Positions 24,681-32,956 are shown, counted from the first letter of the stretch. The stretch is 64,000 bases of DNA from Lutispora thermophila DSM 19022 (GCF_900142105.1 NZ_FQZS01000010.1:1-64000); one strand, 5' to 3'. Program-made: numbers and translations. Notes: generated by a model not told the origin, from the letters alone.

Positions 24681-24825
24681 GTAAGTTTTTTGTCCGATGC
24701 GGTCACGGCTTCATCGGCGAGTCCTTGCAACACTTCAAGGGAGGGGCAATCCTTCACCGCGTAAACGGTGTAAACACATGAACAATGTCATAACTGCCAA
24801 GCCGCTTCATGAAAGGGATGCCATT

Positions 24826-25944
24826 ATGACGAACATTATTAAAAATCCGCTGTTTGACGCAGTTGTTGACTTCGACAACATAGTGAGGGGATACCATGAG
24901 ACGCAACGAGGTGACCGAAAATTCCGAAAGGAAGCCGTCATCTTTGATATGTGCAGAGAAAGGAATCTCGTCCACTTGTGGCGAGACCTAAAGGATGAAA
25001 AATATGAGGTTGGGGAGTACATTCGATTCAAGGTTTTTGAGCCGAAGGAGAGAATCGTCTCTGCTCCTCATATTCGAGACAAGACCGTGCAATTCGCGGT
25101 TCATAACGTCCTCAAGGAAGTCTATAAGCCAGTATTTATCAAAGGCTCATTTGCTTGCCAAGAAGACAAAGGGAATCATCGGGCGGTCGAGCACCTTCAG
25201 CATAACATGAGGGTGTGCAAATGGAAGCACGGCGGAGGATGGATTCTCAAAATAGATGTCAAAAAGTACTTTTACTCCATCGACCGGGACATCCTGAAGA
25301 GAATTCTTAAAAAGAAAATTAAGGATGAAAAGTTTCTCCGGCTTCTTTACAAAATCATTGACTCAAGCCCGGAAGGAGAAAAAGGAATACCGCTGGGGAA
25401 CGTGACATCGCAGGACATGGCGAACATCTACCTTGATAAGCTCGACCAGTATTGCGTAAGGTTCCTTAAGGTGAAGTATTACACTCGGTACATGGATGAT
25501 ATTTGCATCGTGACGCCAACAAAGGAACAGGCCCGGGAGTACCTTGAAAAAATCAAGACGTTTCTTAAGGAGAGACTGGGGCTTGAGACTAACCAAAAGA
25601 CCAAGATTTTCCCATTGGAGCAGGGTGTCAACGCCTATGGCTTCAAAATCTGGACAACTCACCGCCTGTTGAGGGATAAATCAAAACAGGCGATGAAACG
25701 ACGTATCAAGCGTATGGACGAAAAACTCAAGACTGGGGAAATGACCAAGAAGGAAGTCCTTCAGGCCGTTAGCTCATGGCTCGGATATGCACGCTGGGCA
25801 TGTAGCTTCAACCTTTGTAAGAAGATTTTCGCACCATACCCATATATCAAAGTGGAAGGAGAGATTTATTTTGGCAGAATATCTCGGAACAGTCAACCTC
25901 GGCGGACTGTACAAAAACGGAGTTATACAGCCTCGACCTACTAA
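24826..25944 (+). CDS. DGR reverse transcriptase
   Basis: 372 residues from ATG 24826 (AAAGGGATG before it; the longer frame to 24697 lacks such a site). It copies the TR RNA into cDNA with errors at adenines; the cDNA replaces VR. RT motifs are in order: palm Asp in ILKIDVKKYFYSID, then GIPLGNVTSQDMANIYLDKLDQ. This carries the DGR-type LGxxxSQ (about 190-196), where group II intron and retroviral enzymes have QGxxxSP. The catalytic YMDD is at 222-225 and the thumb-side GLETNQKTKI. There is no maturase or endonuclease domain. The last 74 bases overlap the target gene. Confidence 0.93.
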   Translation: MTNIIKNPLFDAVVDFDNIVRGYHETQRGDRKFRKEAVIFDMCRERNLVHLWRDLKDEKYEVGEYIRFKVFEPKERIVSAPHIRDKTVQFAVHNVLKEVYKPVFIKGSFACQEDKGNHRAVEHLQHNMRVCKWKHGGGWILKIDVKKYFYSIDRDILKRILKKKIKDEKFLRLLYKIIDSSPEGEKGIPLGNVTSQDMANIYLDKLDQYCVRFLKVKYYTRYMDDICIVTPTKEQAREYLEKIKTFLKERLGLETNQKTKIFPLEQGVNAYGFKIWTTHRLLRDKSKQAMKRRIKRMDEKLKTGEMTKKEVLQAVSSWLGYARWACSFNLCKKIFAPYPYIKVEGEIYFGRISRNSQPRRTVQKRSYTASTY

Positions 25945-27742
25945 ACCGTGGCGCATCAGCTCTGCGCCTAACGGCCAGAGTACAGCTGGAGACATTGCAG
26001 ATTTTAGCACCTTAACCACAATGTCGAGCTGGGTCATCGGTAACACTCCGACAGCCGAGGCGAATCAGCTTAAATGGCATAAAATCAAAGACGGAGATAA
26101 GACACTCCTTATTTGCGACAGGGTCATCCTTGTTAATGTGTCATGGGATGACTTAAATGGCGACAACCGTATTTTCGGCAAAACCATCACTATTGACGGG
26201 GCTGAGTACAAGCTGAGAGTCTTGACGGGCGGTAATAATTATAGGAGTGGCAGTGACAGCTATTCCGGCGGTTCTCCTGCTACGAATGAATGGGACAGAT
26301 TTATCACCCGCGAGGAGGTCATTACAGGACTCCCTGCCCCTACTTCAGCAGACCTCGATTCTAATCTTGTGACGGCTGACTATACAAGCACTCACGGCGA
26401 TTTTTGGCATTGGGCAGGCGTTTATTCATGGTGTCAAGAGACTTGTACAGGCAATACCGCCAACCGTGCGATTCGCGGCTACAATTCGGCCCGCTATTGG
26501 TACTGCAGCACGGCGTCGTCTCGCGGCGGCGGCGACTTCGGCTGGCGGCCCGTCCTTGAAGTGCTGAACACTGCCCCACTGATTTCTGATACAGACCGAA
26601 ATCTTGGGGACAAAAATGCAGACTTTGTAATCAATTATTCGGTCAACGATGCAGATGCGACTGATGTGCTCACGGTTACAGAATATCTTGACGGCGCACA
26701 GATAAAAAACTTTACAAATGCAATCAGAGGGCAAAATTACAGCATCAATGTCCCGGTCACAAGTCTCAGTCTCGGTACCCATACCGTATCTGTAACTGTT
26801 AATGATGGCAAAGGTGGCACAGCTACAAGAGTATGGACATTCCAAAGAGTGAATGCAGTTCCGACCATCTCAGGAACTGACCAAAACCTCGGAGATAAAA
26901 ACCTCGGTTTTCAAATTGAGTACACAGTCAACGATACTGACGGAGATACTCTGACGGTTGTTGAGAAGCTCAATACTGAAACACTCAGAACAATAAACAA
27001 TGCTCCGAAGGGTGAGACGCTCACGCTCGAAATATCTAACGACAAGCTCTTTAGTTTGGCAATTAACTCGGTCAACACTATTAGGATTGAGGTCAGCGAC
27101 GGTAAGGGAGGCACAGCATACAGGACATTCACTTTTAAGCGCGTCAACGCCGCGCCCAGTATCTCGGGAGTTGATACTGACCTCGGGCAACAGACAGGGG
27201 CCTTCTCAAAAACATACATCGTAAACGATGTCGAGGGTGATGAGGTAATTGTTACAGAAAAAATTGACGATGAAGTTATCCGAACATATATCGCGCAGCT
27301 CGGTGTCGAGGCTACAATTACCCTCACAGAGGAAAAGTGGCTCATGCTGACAAATGGCAACCATGCCCTCAAGATTGAGGCTGTGGATGCCAATTTTGCA
27401 ACGGCGATTAGGGTCTTTAACTTTAGCAAGAATGAGACCGAAATTTTGTTTGAGTTCCCGGCTCCATTTGAGACCGATAAGATGGCAACCAAAATCCTTG
27501 TCACTCCGACTTGGAATATCGAAGGTGCAGAGGCCCATGTGTACGCTTGTAACAACGCCTTCGACGATAATCCAACATGGGAAGACATCACGGCACAGGT
27601 CTTCATCAACCGGGTTTATAACTTCATTAACTCGGAGAAAACGGCTACTAAATGGGGTGTAAATATTCGCTTCCATATTATCAAAAACCCGGGATATGAA
27701 GGTGAAGTCTCAATAACTGGATTTGGAGGTGCGTTTGAATAA
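25871..27742 (+). CDS. DGR target: tail adhesin with C-type-lectin-like VR domain and Ig-like repeats
   Basis: 623 residues from TTG 25871, supported by GGAAGGAGAG 8-10 bases upstream and by the start inside the end of the RT gene. Residues about 1-230 form a C-type-lectin or formylglycine-enzyme-like fold typical of DGR targets: WHKIKDGDKTLLICDRVI, then YKLRVLTGGNNY and the terminal GDFGWRPVLEVLN. VR covers residues 196-229. After it come three repeats of about 95 residues, each starting N.APxISGxDxxLG and ending FxFxRVN (about 232-330, 330-425, 425-520), resembling Ig-like adhesion domains. A beta-rich C-terminal domain follows. As last large tail protein it is most likely the receptor-binding adhesin. 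Confidence 0.88.
   Translation: MAEYLGTVNLGGLYKNGVIQPRPTKPWRISSAPNGQSTAGDIADFSTLTTMSSWVIGNTPTAEANQLKWHKIKDGDKTLLICDRVILVNVSWDDLNGDNRIFGKTITIDGAEYKLRVLTGGNNYRSGSDSYSGGSPATNEWDRFITREEVITGLPAPTSADLDSNLVTADYTSTHGDFWHWAGVYSWCQETCTGNTANRAIRGYNSARYWYCSTASSRGGGDFGWRPVLEVLNTAPLISDTDRNLGDKNADFVINYSVNDADATDVLTVTEYLDGAQIKNFTNAIRGQNYSINVPVTSLSLGTHTVSVTVNDGKGGTATRVWTFQRVNAVPTISGTDQNLGDKNLGFQIEYTVNDTDGDTLTVVEKLNTETLRTINNAPKGETLTLEISNDKLFSLAINSVNTIRIEVSDGKGGTAYRTFTFKRVNAAPSISGVDTDLGQQTGAFSKTYIVNDVEGDEVIVTEKIDDEVIRTYIAQLGVEATITLTEEKWLMLTNGNHALKIEAVDANFATAIRVFNFSKNETEILFEFPAPFETDKMATKILVTPTWNIEGAEAHVYACNNAFDDNPTWEDITAQVFINRVYNFINSEKTATKWGVNIRFHIIKNPGYEGEVSITGFGGAFE
26456..26556 (+). repeat. DGR variable repeat (VR)
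   Basis: 101 bp within the adhesin gene, in frame, encoding residues 196-229. Compared with TR: AAC to TAC, TAC to TGC, AAC to AGC, AAT to TCT, AAC/GAC/AAC to GGC-type codons, ATC to TTC. All changed template bases there are A. One extra codon (GGC) is present and one C-to-T change lies in the GC-rich 3' end (GGCTGGCGGCCCG), the probable initiation-of-mutagenic-homology sequence. Confidence 0.93.
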
Positions 27743-27930
27743 TGCCTAAATTATTAAATCCAAAGCCTCTCTCTGAAATTAAAAGGGAAAAGGTAGAAAA
27801 GGCTCAAGAGCTGAATATCGACCTCTATGAGGCCGTCGCCGGACTATTTGAAGAATTTCTTGCACTAAATGCAAGGATTGACGCGCTTGAAGAACGTGTC
27901 AACACACTAACACAAGGAGGTGGGCAATAA
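27742..27930 (+). CDS. Small coiled-coil protein after the adhesin
   Basis: 62 residues, overlapping the adhesin stop (TAATG). The second half is a clear heptad coiled coil (FEEFLALNARIDALEERVNTL). This type of small protein commonly follows tail-fibre genes in clostridial phages and may be a fibre chaperone or trimerisation factor. It overlaps the following start codon too. Confidence 0.6.
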   Translation: MPKLLNPKPLSEIKREKVEKAQELNIDLYEAVAGLFEEFLALNARIDALEERVNTLTQGGGQ

Positions 27931-28076
27931 TGGCAGCAATCAAGAATTACATGATTCCCGTATACGCCGCACTCGTTAAAAGGGAGAAAAGAGAAATTGA
28001 ATCCCTGCCCGAAGAGTATATCGTCCCGGTGGCCGAGTATCTGGCGGCTGAAGTGGAAGGCACACAGACCGCTTAA
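27930..28076 (+). CDS. CD1375/XkdX-like small tail-end protein
   Basis: 48 residues from ATG 27930 after AAGGAGGTGGG. The pattern MIPVYAALVKREKREIESLPEEYIVPVAEYL resembles the short CD1375/XkdX group found at the end of tail modules in clostridial and Bacillus phages (consensus-like Y..LIK.G.KTIE.VP). Function of that group is unknown. It is the last gene of the prophage. Too short for many gene finders. Confidence 0.65.
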   Translation: MAAIKNYMIPVYAALVKREKREIESLPEEYIVPVAEYLAAEVEGTQTA

Positions 28077-28091
28077 ATCGGACGAGACAAA

Positions 28092-28122
28092 AGGAGGGAT
28101 AGCCACTCGGCTGCTCCCTCCT
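28092..28122. terminator. Hairpin closing the late operon
   Basis: AGGAGGGA-T-AGCC pairs with GGCT-GC-TCCCTCCT around an ACTC loop, just after the last phage gene. A T tract is lacking, so it may stall or need Rho, but position favours termination of late transcription. Confidence 0.5.
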
Positions 28123-28140
28123 GGATGTCTTCAATAACCT

Positions 28141-28191
28141 CGCTCTTTTGCATGAATCGCCTCATTATGAGGCGGTTGATACAAGAGAGCG
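28141..28191. other. Nested inverted repeat near the prophage right end
   Basis: CGCTCTTTTG (28141-28150) pairs, with one mismatch, with CAAGAGAGCG (28182-28191). Inside it CGCCTC pairs with GAGGCG around an ATTAT loop. It may be a second terminator or a protein site near the phage end. No function can be read from it. Confidence 0.4.
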
Positions 28192-28196
28192 AAACC

Positions 28197-28225
28197 TTGG
28201 AAATGCTTCTGAGAAGTGGTATAAT
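28197..28225 (+). promoter_or_regulatory. Outward promoter at the prophage right end
   Basis: TTGGAA, a 17-base spacer and TATAAT with an extended -10 (TGGTATAAT). It points to the right, across the terminal repeats into nfeD. It may drive the host nfeD-floA operon, replacing a promoter cut off by the insertion. Confidence 0.55.
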
Positions 28226-28267
28226 TTTTGCCAAAAATCTTGTCCATTTTTGCCAAAAATCTTGTCC
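28225..28267 (+). repeat. Tandem 22-bp repeats, probable right-end transposase sites
   Basis: Two copies of a 21-base sequence containing TTGCCAAAAATCTTG, at 28225-28245 and 28247-28267, separated by one base (22-bp period). Mu-like phages carry 22-bp MuA sites in tandem at the right end. A CA dinucleotide at 28273-28274 is a fitting terminal base pair, and the DNA turns AT-rich beyond it. The matching left end is outside the window. Confidence 0.65.
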
Positions 28268-28465
28268 GGCTACATTCAGGTTTTGTAATTTTATATATAA
28301 GTATCATCTAACTATCATCTAACTAAAATATATGAGAAAAAAGTATGATAAATGTAGATACAATAATATATATTATTTATAGATTATTCCAGGTAATTAA
28401 TGTATAATGTTATTGAATGCTGCAGTGATTACTATATTTTGAATGGGCGGAAGGAGGCTGACAAT

Positions 28466-28960
28466 GTGCTTGGAGATTGGAACATACTTACAATTGTGTT
28501 GTATGTTTTTGGTTTGCTTCTATTGACTGTGGAAGGTCTGATGCCGGGCTTTGGAGTAGCAGGAATAACTGGAACCATCTGTGTTGTTATCAGTATTGCA
28601 TTGATAACTTCAAGTTTGTATGAAGCTATACTGTTGGTAATAGCTACAATAGCGGTATTTGTGACAATACTTGTAGTTTTGTATAAGCTTGGATATGGCA
28701 GTAAATATTTAAAGTTTATTATACTAGATGATGAGCAAAAGAAAGAATCTGGTTATACAAGCTCAAAAAAAGAGTTATCATATATAGGCAAAATAGGAGT
28801 GGCAGATACTCCTTTAAGACCTTCAGGTGTAGCTATAATTGAAGGAGAGAGGGTTAACGTTCAATCTCAAGGCGATTTTATACAGAAAGGATCCAGAATT
28901 ATCGTAACTGAAGTTGATGGCATGAAAATTATTGTGAAAAAGTGTGAGGAGGAGATTTAA
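28466..28960 (+). CDS. NfeD-like membrane protein
   Basis: 164 residues from GTG 28466, which has AGGAGG 8 bases upstream; the frame runs further left without a start signal. Short-type NfeD protein: three or four membrane segments (about 8-30, 32-52, 55-75; for example [20 protein letters not shown]) and a C-terminal soluble OB-type domain with [32 protein letters not shown]. It always pairs with flotillins and may help organise membrane microdomains. Stop and start of floA overlap. First host gene right of the prophage. Confidence 0.88.
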   Translation: MLGDWNILTIVLYVFGLLLLTVEGLMPGFGVAGITGTICVVISIALITSSLYEAILLVIATIAVFVTILVVLYKLGYGSKYLKFIILDDEQKKESGYTSSKKELSYIGKIGVADTPLRPSGVAIIEGERVNVQSQGDFIQKGSRIIVTEVDGMKIIVKKCEEEI

Positions 28961-29949
28961 TGGAATTTATTATCCCAATCTTAATTTTGTTTGTTGTTAT
29001 TTTGGCTATAACCATATTTTTCAGTTTTGTACCTCTAGGTTTATGGATATCATCATTAGCGGCAGGAGTTAATGTTGGAATATTCACTTTAGTTGGTATG
29101 AGACTTAGAAGAGTAGTTCCAAGCAGGATTATAAACCCATTGATAAAAGCCAGAAAGGCTGGTTTGGGTGTATCTGTAAATCAGTTAGAGGCCCATTATC
29201 TTGCGGGCGGAAATGTCGATAGAGTCGTAAATGCACTTATAGCTGCACAAAGGGCTGAAATAGACCTCAGTTTTGAGAGAGCAGCAGCTATAGATTTGGC
29301 AGGAAGAGATGTTTTGGAAGCTGTTCAAATGAGCGTTAATCCGAAGGTTATAGAGACACCTATTGTTGCAGCAGTTGCTAAAGATGGAATTGAGGTGAAA
29401 GCTAAAGCAAGAGTCACTGTAAGAGCTAATATCGACAGGCTGGTTGGTGGAGCCGGTGAAGAAACCATAATAGCAAGAGTTGGTGAGGGTATTGTTACTA
29501 CTGTAGGAAGCTCAGAAAGCCACAAGGCGGTTTTAGAAAACCCTGATCTGATTTCACGAACAGTGCTAAATAAGGGCTTGGATTCCGGTACAGCCTTTGA
29601 AATATTGTCTATTGATATTGCAGATGTGGATGTAGGAAGGAACATTGGCGCTCAGCTTCAAACCGATCAAGCTGAAGCTGATAAGAGAATAGCACAGGCA
29701 AAAGCAGAAGAAAGAAGAGCTATGGCAGTAGCTAAAGAGCAGGAAATGAAAGCAGCTGTACAGGAAATGAGAGCAAAAGTTGTAGAAGCAGAAGCAGAAG
29801 TGCCTAAAGCAATGGCAGAAGCCTTAAGACAAGGAAAAATAAGTGTTATGGATTATCTAAATATGCAGAACATACAAGCAGATACTCAGATGAGAGAATC
29901 CATATCCAAGTCAGGTAAGAATGAGATTATAAACAAAGATAAAAAATAA
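28960..29949 (+). CDS. floA: Flotillin-like protein FloA
   Basis: 329 residues of the bacterial FloA (YqfA) family, a scaffold of functional membrane microdomains. N-terminal membrane hairpin (about 3-45), SPFH-like domain ([28 protein letters not shown], then [24 protein letters not shown]), and a C-terminal Ala/Glu-rich coiled coil ([21 protein letters not shown]). Length equals B. subtilis FloA (331). Operon with nfeD (1-base overlap). Confidence 0.93.
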   Translation: MEFIIPILILFVVILAITIFFSFVPLGLWISSLAAGVNVGIFTLVGMRLRRVVPSRIINPLIKARKAGLGVSVNQLEAHYLAGGNVDRVVNALIAAQRAEIDLSFERAAAIDLAGRDVLEAVQMSVNPKVIETPIVAAVAKDGIEVKAKARVTVRANIDRLVGGAGEETIIARVGEGIVTTVGSSESHKAVLENPDLISRTVLNKGLDSGTAFEILSIDIADVDVGRNIGAQLQTDQAEADKRIAQAKAEERRAMAVAKEQEMKAAVQEMRAKVVEAEAEVPKAMAEALRQGKISVMDYLNMQNIQADTQMRESISKSGKNEIINKDKK

Positions 29950-29994
29950 AGTAAATTCCCAATCCGGAATTTAATACAAAGGCAGGGAAGAATA

Positions 29995-30369
29995 TTGGAA
30001 GGTTTATTTATTGCTCTACTGATAGCTGCATTATCTGGTGTTTTTAGCGGTAAAAACAAAAACAGTCAGAAAAAGAAGATAGTAAAACCTGTAGCTAATA
30101 GAACAGTTATTGATAAAAATGGCAATGATAATAAAAATAGCAGAGAAAAAGCTTCTGTTAAGCCTAAGCAAAAGGCTGCCGTTAACTATAGTCTAGGTTA
30201 TACTAACGAAAAGTCAGATATGTATAAAATTGGAGTAGACAATATCATACATGAAGAAGCTGATGATATTTATGATGATGAAATTCTGGATATTGGGTTA
30301 TCTGATTTACAAAGGGCTATAGTTATGACGGAAGTTCTTGGTAAACCTGTAGCATTAAGAAAAAAATAA
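29995..30369 (+). CDS. Small membrane-anchored protein after floA
   Basis: 124 residues, TTG start at 29995 after AGGGAAG. One N-terminal membrane segment (EGLFIALLIAALSGVFSG), then a lysine/asparagine-rich linker and an acidic end (HEEADDIYDDEILDIGLSDLQRAIVMTEVLGKP). Not recognised. The C-terminal LQRAIVMTEVLGKPVALR is a short helix seen in several clostridial proteins downstream of flotillin genes. It is followed by a strong terminator, so the nfeD-floA-gene unit ends here. Confidence 0.6.
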   Translation: MEGLFIALLIAALSGVFSGKNKNSQKKKIVKPVANRTVIDKNGNDNKNSREKASVKPKQKAAVNYSLGYTNEKSDMYKIGVDNIIHEEADDIYDDEILDIGLSDLQRAIVMTEVLGKPVALRKK

Positions 30370-30381
30370 ATATTGCATTTG

Positions 30382-30410
30382 ACGCATGAGTGGAAACTCA
30401 TGCGTTTTTT
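30382..30410 (+). terminator. Intrinsic terminator after the floA operon
   Basis: ACGCATGAGT pairs perfectly with ACTCATGCGT around GGAA and is followed by a run of six T. A textbook terminator between the floA operon and yqfC. Confidence 0.9.
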
Positions 30411-30457
30411 GTTCTAAAGAGTTTGCATTATCATAAATTTATTATGAGGTGTATGTT

Positions 30458-30730
30458 ATGAAAACAAAGTCTTATAAGATAAAAGAAAAGATATCCGATG
30501 CTCTTGAATTGCCTAAGGATATTACATTGGATATTCCCAAAGTCACAATACTGGGTAAGGATAGCATCACAGTTGAAAACCATAAAGGAATTATTAGCTA
30601 TAATGATAACCAGATCAGAATAAATACAACATGCGGTATATTGACCATTCTGGGAGAAGGGTTAACTATAAAGTCAATAATACAGGAAGAGATAATTATT
30701 ATAGGGAAAATAAGCAATATTGGCTATTGA
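30458..30730 (+). CDS. yqfC: Sporulation protein YqfC
   Basis: 90 residues from ATG 30458 after TGAGGTG. YqfC (YabP/YqfC family) is a small beta-rich sporulation protein: ISDALELPKDITLDIPKVTILG and IRINTTCGILTILGEGLTIKSI match the family. It is made in the mother cell under SigE in B. subtilis. Next to yqfD, as in most endospore formers, which supports a spore-forming host. Confidence 0.88.
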   Translation: MKTKSYKIKEKISDALELPKDITLDIPKVTILGKDSITVENHKGIISYNDNQIRINTTCGILTILGEGLTIKSIIQEEIIIIGKISNIGY

Positions 30731-30742
30731 TGAGGTGAGACT

Positions 30743-31921
30743 GTGTTTATATTGAGATTATGGAATTATTTTTGTGGATATGCTATCATAATTGTAAAAG
30801 GCATAAGGATAGAAAGATTTATCAACCTTGCTGTAGTAAATGGCATTTATCTTTGGGATATCGAAAAAATTGACTATACCACAATTAAGGCAAAGATAAA
30901 CATAAAAGACTTTTTCAAGCTTAGATCTATTGTTAGAAAAACCGATAGTAATATTCAAATAATAGAAAAATGCGGTATGCCCTTCAAAATAAAGATTATG
31001 AAAAGAAGAAAATGGTTTTTCTTGGGTCTGGGGGCTTTGTTAGTCTTTATATACATATTGAGCTCCTATATATGGATGATTGAAATCGAAGGGTTGGCAA
31101 GAATTGATGAACAAGCGATTATAGATAATCTCAGCCTTGAAGGTTTAAAAGTAGGCGCAAAAAAGAACAAGATAAACAAGAGAGAGATTGAAAACAGGAT
31201 GCTTATAAGAATGCCTGATTTGACATGGATGGGGATACAGATAAAGGGAACTAAAGCATTTATTACAGTGGTAGAAAAAAAACCTGAGCCACAGCTTATT
31301 GATAGAGATGAACCCTGTGATATAATAGCATCAAAAGACGGTGTTATAGATAAGATTCTTGTATTAAATGGCGATGGTATGGTAAAGGATGGAGACACTG
31401 TAAAGAAAGGACAAATATTAGTGTCAGGAACAATAATAAGAGATAATATTTCTGAGCGTTATGTCCATTCTATGGCGGAAGTCCACGCAAGAACATGGTA
31501 TGAAGATGTGGAGGAGATACCATATCGACAGATAAAGTATAAAAAGACGGGCAGAACTTTTCGTACCTATTCAATGGAAATAATCAATAGAAAATTGGAA
31601 AGGAATAAGAAAATACCTTTTGAGAATTATAATAAAAGTAGCAGGGAAATTTACTTATTTAATTTTGGTAGTTATGTTTTTCCAATTAAACTCATTATTA
31701 CTAGATATGAAGAGCTGGTTTCTGTTACAAAAATAATAGATGAAGAAGAAGCAAAAGCTATATGTGAAAAAAGGTTAAATGCAAGAATAAAACTTCAGAT
31801 TCCTGAAAATGCGATAGTGCTAAATAATAGAATAGAATATTTCACCAATGATAATTCCCTAATCGGTAAAATATATGTGGAGGTTATGGAGGATATTGGT
31901 GTTAAAGTTAAAATAGACTAG
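30743..31921 (+). CDS. yqfD: Sporulation protein YqfD
   Basis: 392 residues, GTG start at 30743 after GAGGTGAG. YqfD is a mother-cell membrane protein needed for efficient sporulation and resembles stage IV proteins. Seen are one membrane segment (about 92-112, FFLGLGALLVFIYILSSYIW) and the large outer domain with INKREIENRMLIRMPDLTWMGI, KGTKAFITVVEK and the GxVxKGQILVSG barrel-like hairpin. Length is normal (B. subtilis 398). Confidence 0.9.
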   Translation: MFILRLWNYFCGYAIIIVKGIRIERFINLAVVNGIYLWDIEKIDYTTIKAKINIKDFFKLRSIVRKTDSNIQIIEKCGMPFKIKIMKRRKWFFLGLGALLVFIYILSSYIWMIEIEGLARIDEQAIIDNLSLEGLKVGAKKNKINKREIENRMLIRMPDLTWMGIQIKGTKAFITVVEKKPEPQLIDRDEPCDIIASKDGVIDKILVLNGDGMVKDGDTVKKGQILVSGTIIRDNISERYVHSMAEVHARTWYEDVEEIPYRQIKYKKTGRTFRTYSMEIINRKLERNKKIPFENYNKSSREIYLFNFGSYVFPIKLIITRYEELVSVTKIIDEEEAKAICEKRLNARIKLQIPENAIVLNNRIEYFTNDNSLIGKIYVEVMEDIGVKVKID

Positions 31922-31948
31922 ATTTTACTTAAGTAGGAGGAGTATAAT

Positions 31949-32938
31949 TTGATAAATGACACTTCTGATGAAAAGGTTATACTTATAGATATGGATAAAA
32001 CAAGGATGCTTTTTGGAGATTATGATCAAAATCTTATATTGATCCAAAATGAGTTTAATGTAGATATTATACTCAGAGATGACAAACTGAGGATTATTGG
32101 AGAAGATGACGATACCGCAATGGCAAAACGAGTTATAGAAATGTTGATGCAGAAGCTTGATAACGAAGGATCAATAAGCGGTCATGCAGTAGATTATGCA
32201 ATAAGATTAGTAAGGGATGGAGAGGATAAGAATACCGATGAACTTAGCGAGGTAATTATTACCACAGCAAGAGGAAAAGTTATAAGAGCGAAAACTATTG
32301 GACAAAGGAAATATATTGACGCAATAAAGAAAAATGAGGTAGTTTTTGCAATAGGACCTGCGGGAACCGGCAAGACATACCTTGCAATGGCAATGGCGAT
32401 TAAAGCTTTTAAGAATAAAGAAGTCAACAGAATTATACTTACAAGACCTGCTGTAGAAGCAGGGGAAAAGCTAGGATTTCTTCCTGGTGATCTTCAGGAT
32501 AAAGTTGATCCATATTTAAGACCTCTATATGACGCATTGTATGATATTATGGGTGCAGAAAATTTCCAAAGGAACATGGAAAAGGGTTTAATTGAAGTGG
32601 CACCTTTGGCATACATGAGGGGGAGAACCTTGGACGACTCTTATATTATATTGGATGAAGCTCAAAACACCACGCCTGAACAGATGAAAATGTTTCTGAC
32701 AAGATTAGGATTTGGTTCTAAGGCAATAATAACTGGCGATGTTACTCAGATAGATTTACCTCGTGGAAAATTTTCAGGATTGAAGCAAGTAGAGGAAATA
32801 TTAAAGAATATAAATGGGATTGGGTTTATACATCTGAGTGAAAAAGATGTTGTTAGGCATAGATTGGTACAACATATTATTAAAGCTTATGAGAAGTACG
32901 AAGAGGAGAATGCAGCACAAATCCAGTTGTTTGATTAG
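31949..32938 (+). CDS. phoH: PhoH-family ATPase (PhoH/YbeZ type)
   Basis: 329 residues, TTG start at 31949 after AGGAGGAG. The ATPase core has Walker A GPAGTGKT, Walker B YIILDEAQNT, and RPAVEAGEKLGFLPGDL, all canonical for PhoH-like proteins, whose N-terminal KH-like section is also visible. PhoH/YbeZ works with YbeY in rRNA processing and quality control. Here yqfF lies between it and ybeY, the usual Firmicutes order. Confidence 0.93.
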   Translation: MINDTSDEKVILIDMDKTRMLFGDYDQNLILIQNEFNVDIILRDDKLRIIGEDDDTAMAKRVIEMLMQKLDNEGSISGHAVDYAIRLVRDGEDKNTDELSEVIITTARGKVIRAKTIGQRKYIDAIKKNEVVFAIGPAGTGKTYLAMAMAIKAFKNKEVNRIILTRPAVEAGEKLGFLPGDLQDKVDPYLRPLYDALYDIMGAENFQRNMEKGLIEVAPLAYMRGRTLDDSYIILDEAQNTTPEQMKMFLTRLGFGSKAIITGDVTQIDLPRGKFSGLKQVEEILKNINGIGFIHLSEKDVVRHRLVQHIIKAYEKYEEENAAQIQLFD

Positions 32939-32956
32939 CAGGCACGGGGGTATCAT

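Larger units (their letters stand above)
308..28274 (+). mobile_element. Mu-like transposable prophage (visible part) carrying a DGR
   Basis: The GC-rich block contains, in Mu order, a MuB remnant, Gam, GemA, endolysin, Mor, gp25-27-like genes, terminase, portal (DUF935), gpF, protease/scaffold, gpT, gp36, gpG, gp37, sheath, tube, chaperones, tape measure and baseplate genes. Almost all are on the plus strand with overlapping or closely spaced ends. The right border is placed at about 28274, after a tandem 22-bp repeat and a terminal CA, where the sequence becomes AT-rich host DNA. The left end with MuA and the repressor is outside the window. The IS-split MuB suggests it cannot transpose unaided. 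Confidence 0.85.

Noticed and set aside
24557-24757. Minus-strand open frame across TR with similarity to another minus-strand frame across VR (26361-26579)
   Set aside because: The similarity is just the TR/VR repeat read on the other strand; no ribosome site or own gene signs.
24697-24825. N-terminal extension of the RT frame into the region after TR
   Set aside because: No ribosome site for the earlier ATG and unlike RT proteins; ATG 24826 has AAAGGG at a fitting distance.
26557-26573. Possible hairpin (AGTG-CTGAA-CACT) directly after VR, as found after some DGR VRs
   Set aside because: Only four base pairs. Too weak to claim; noted because its position is right.
28225-28267. Tandem repeat as a minimal CRISPR array
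   Set aside because: Spacer is one base, two units only, no cas genes; transposase sites explain it better.
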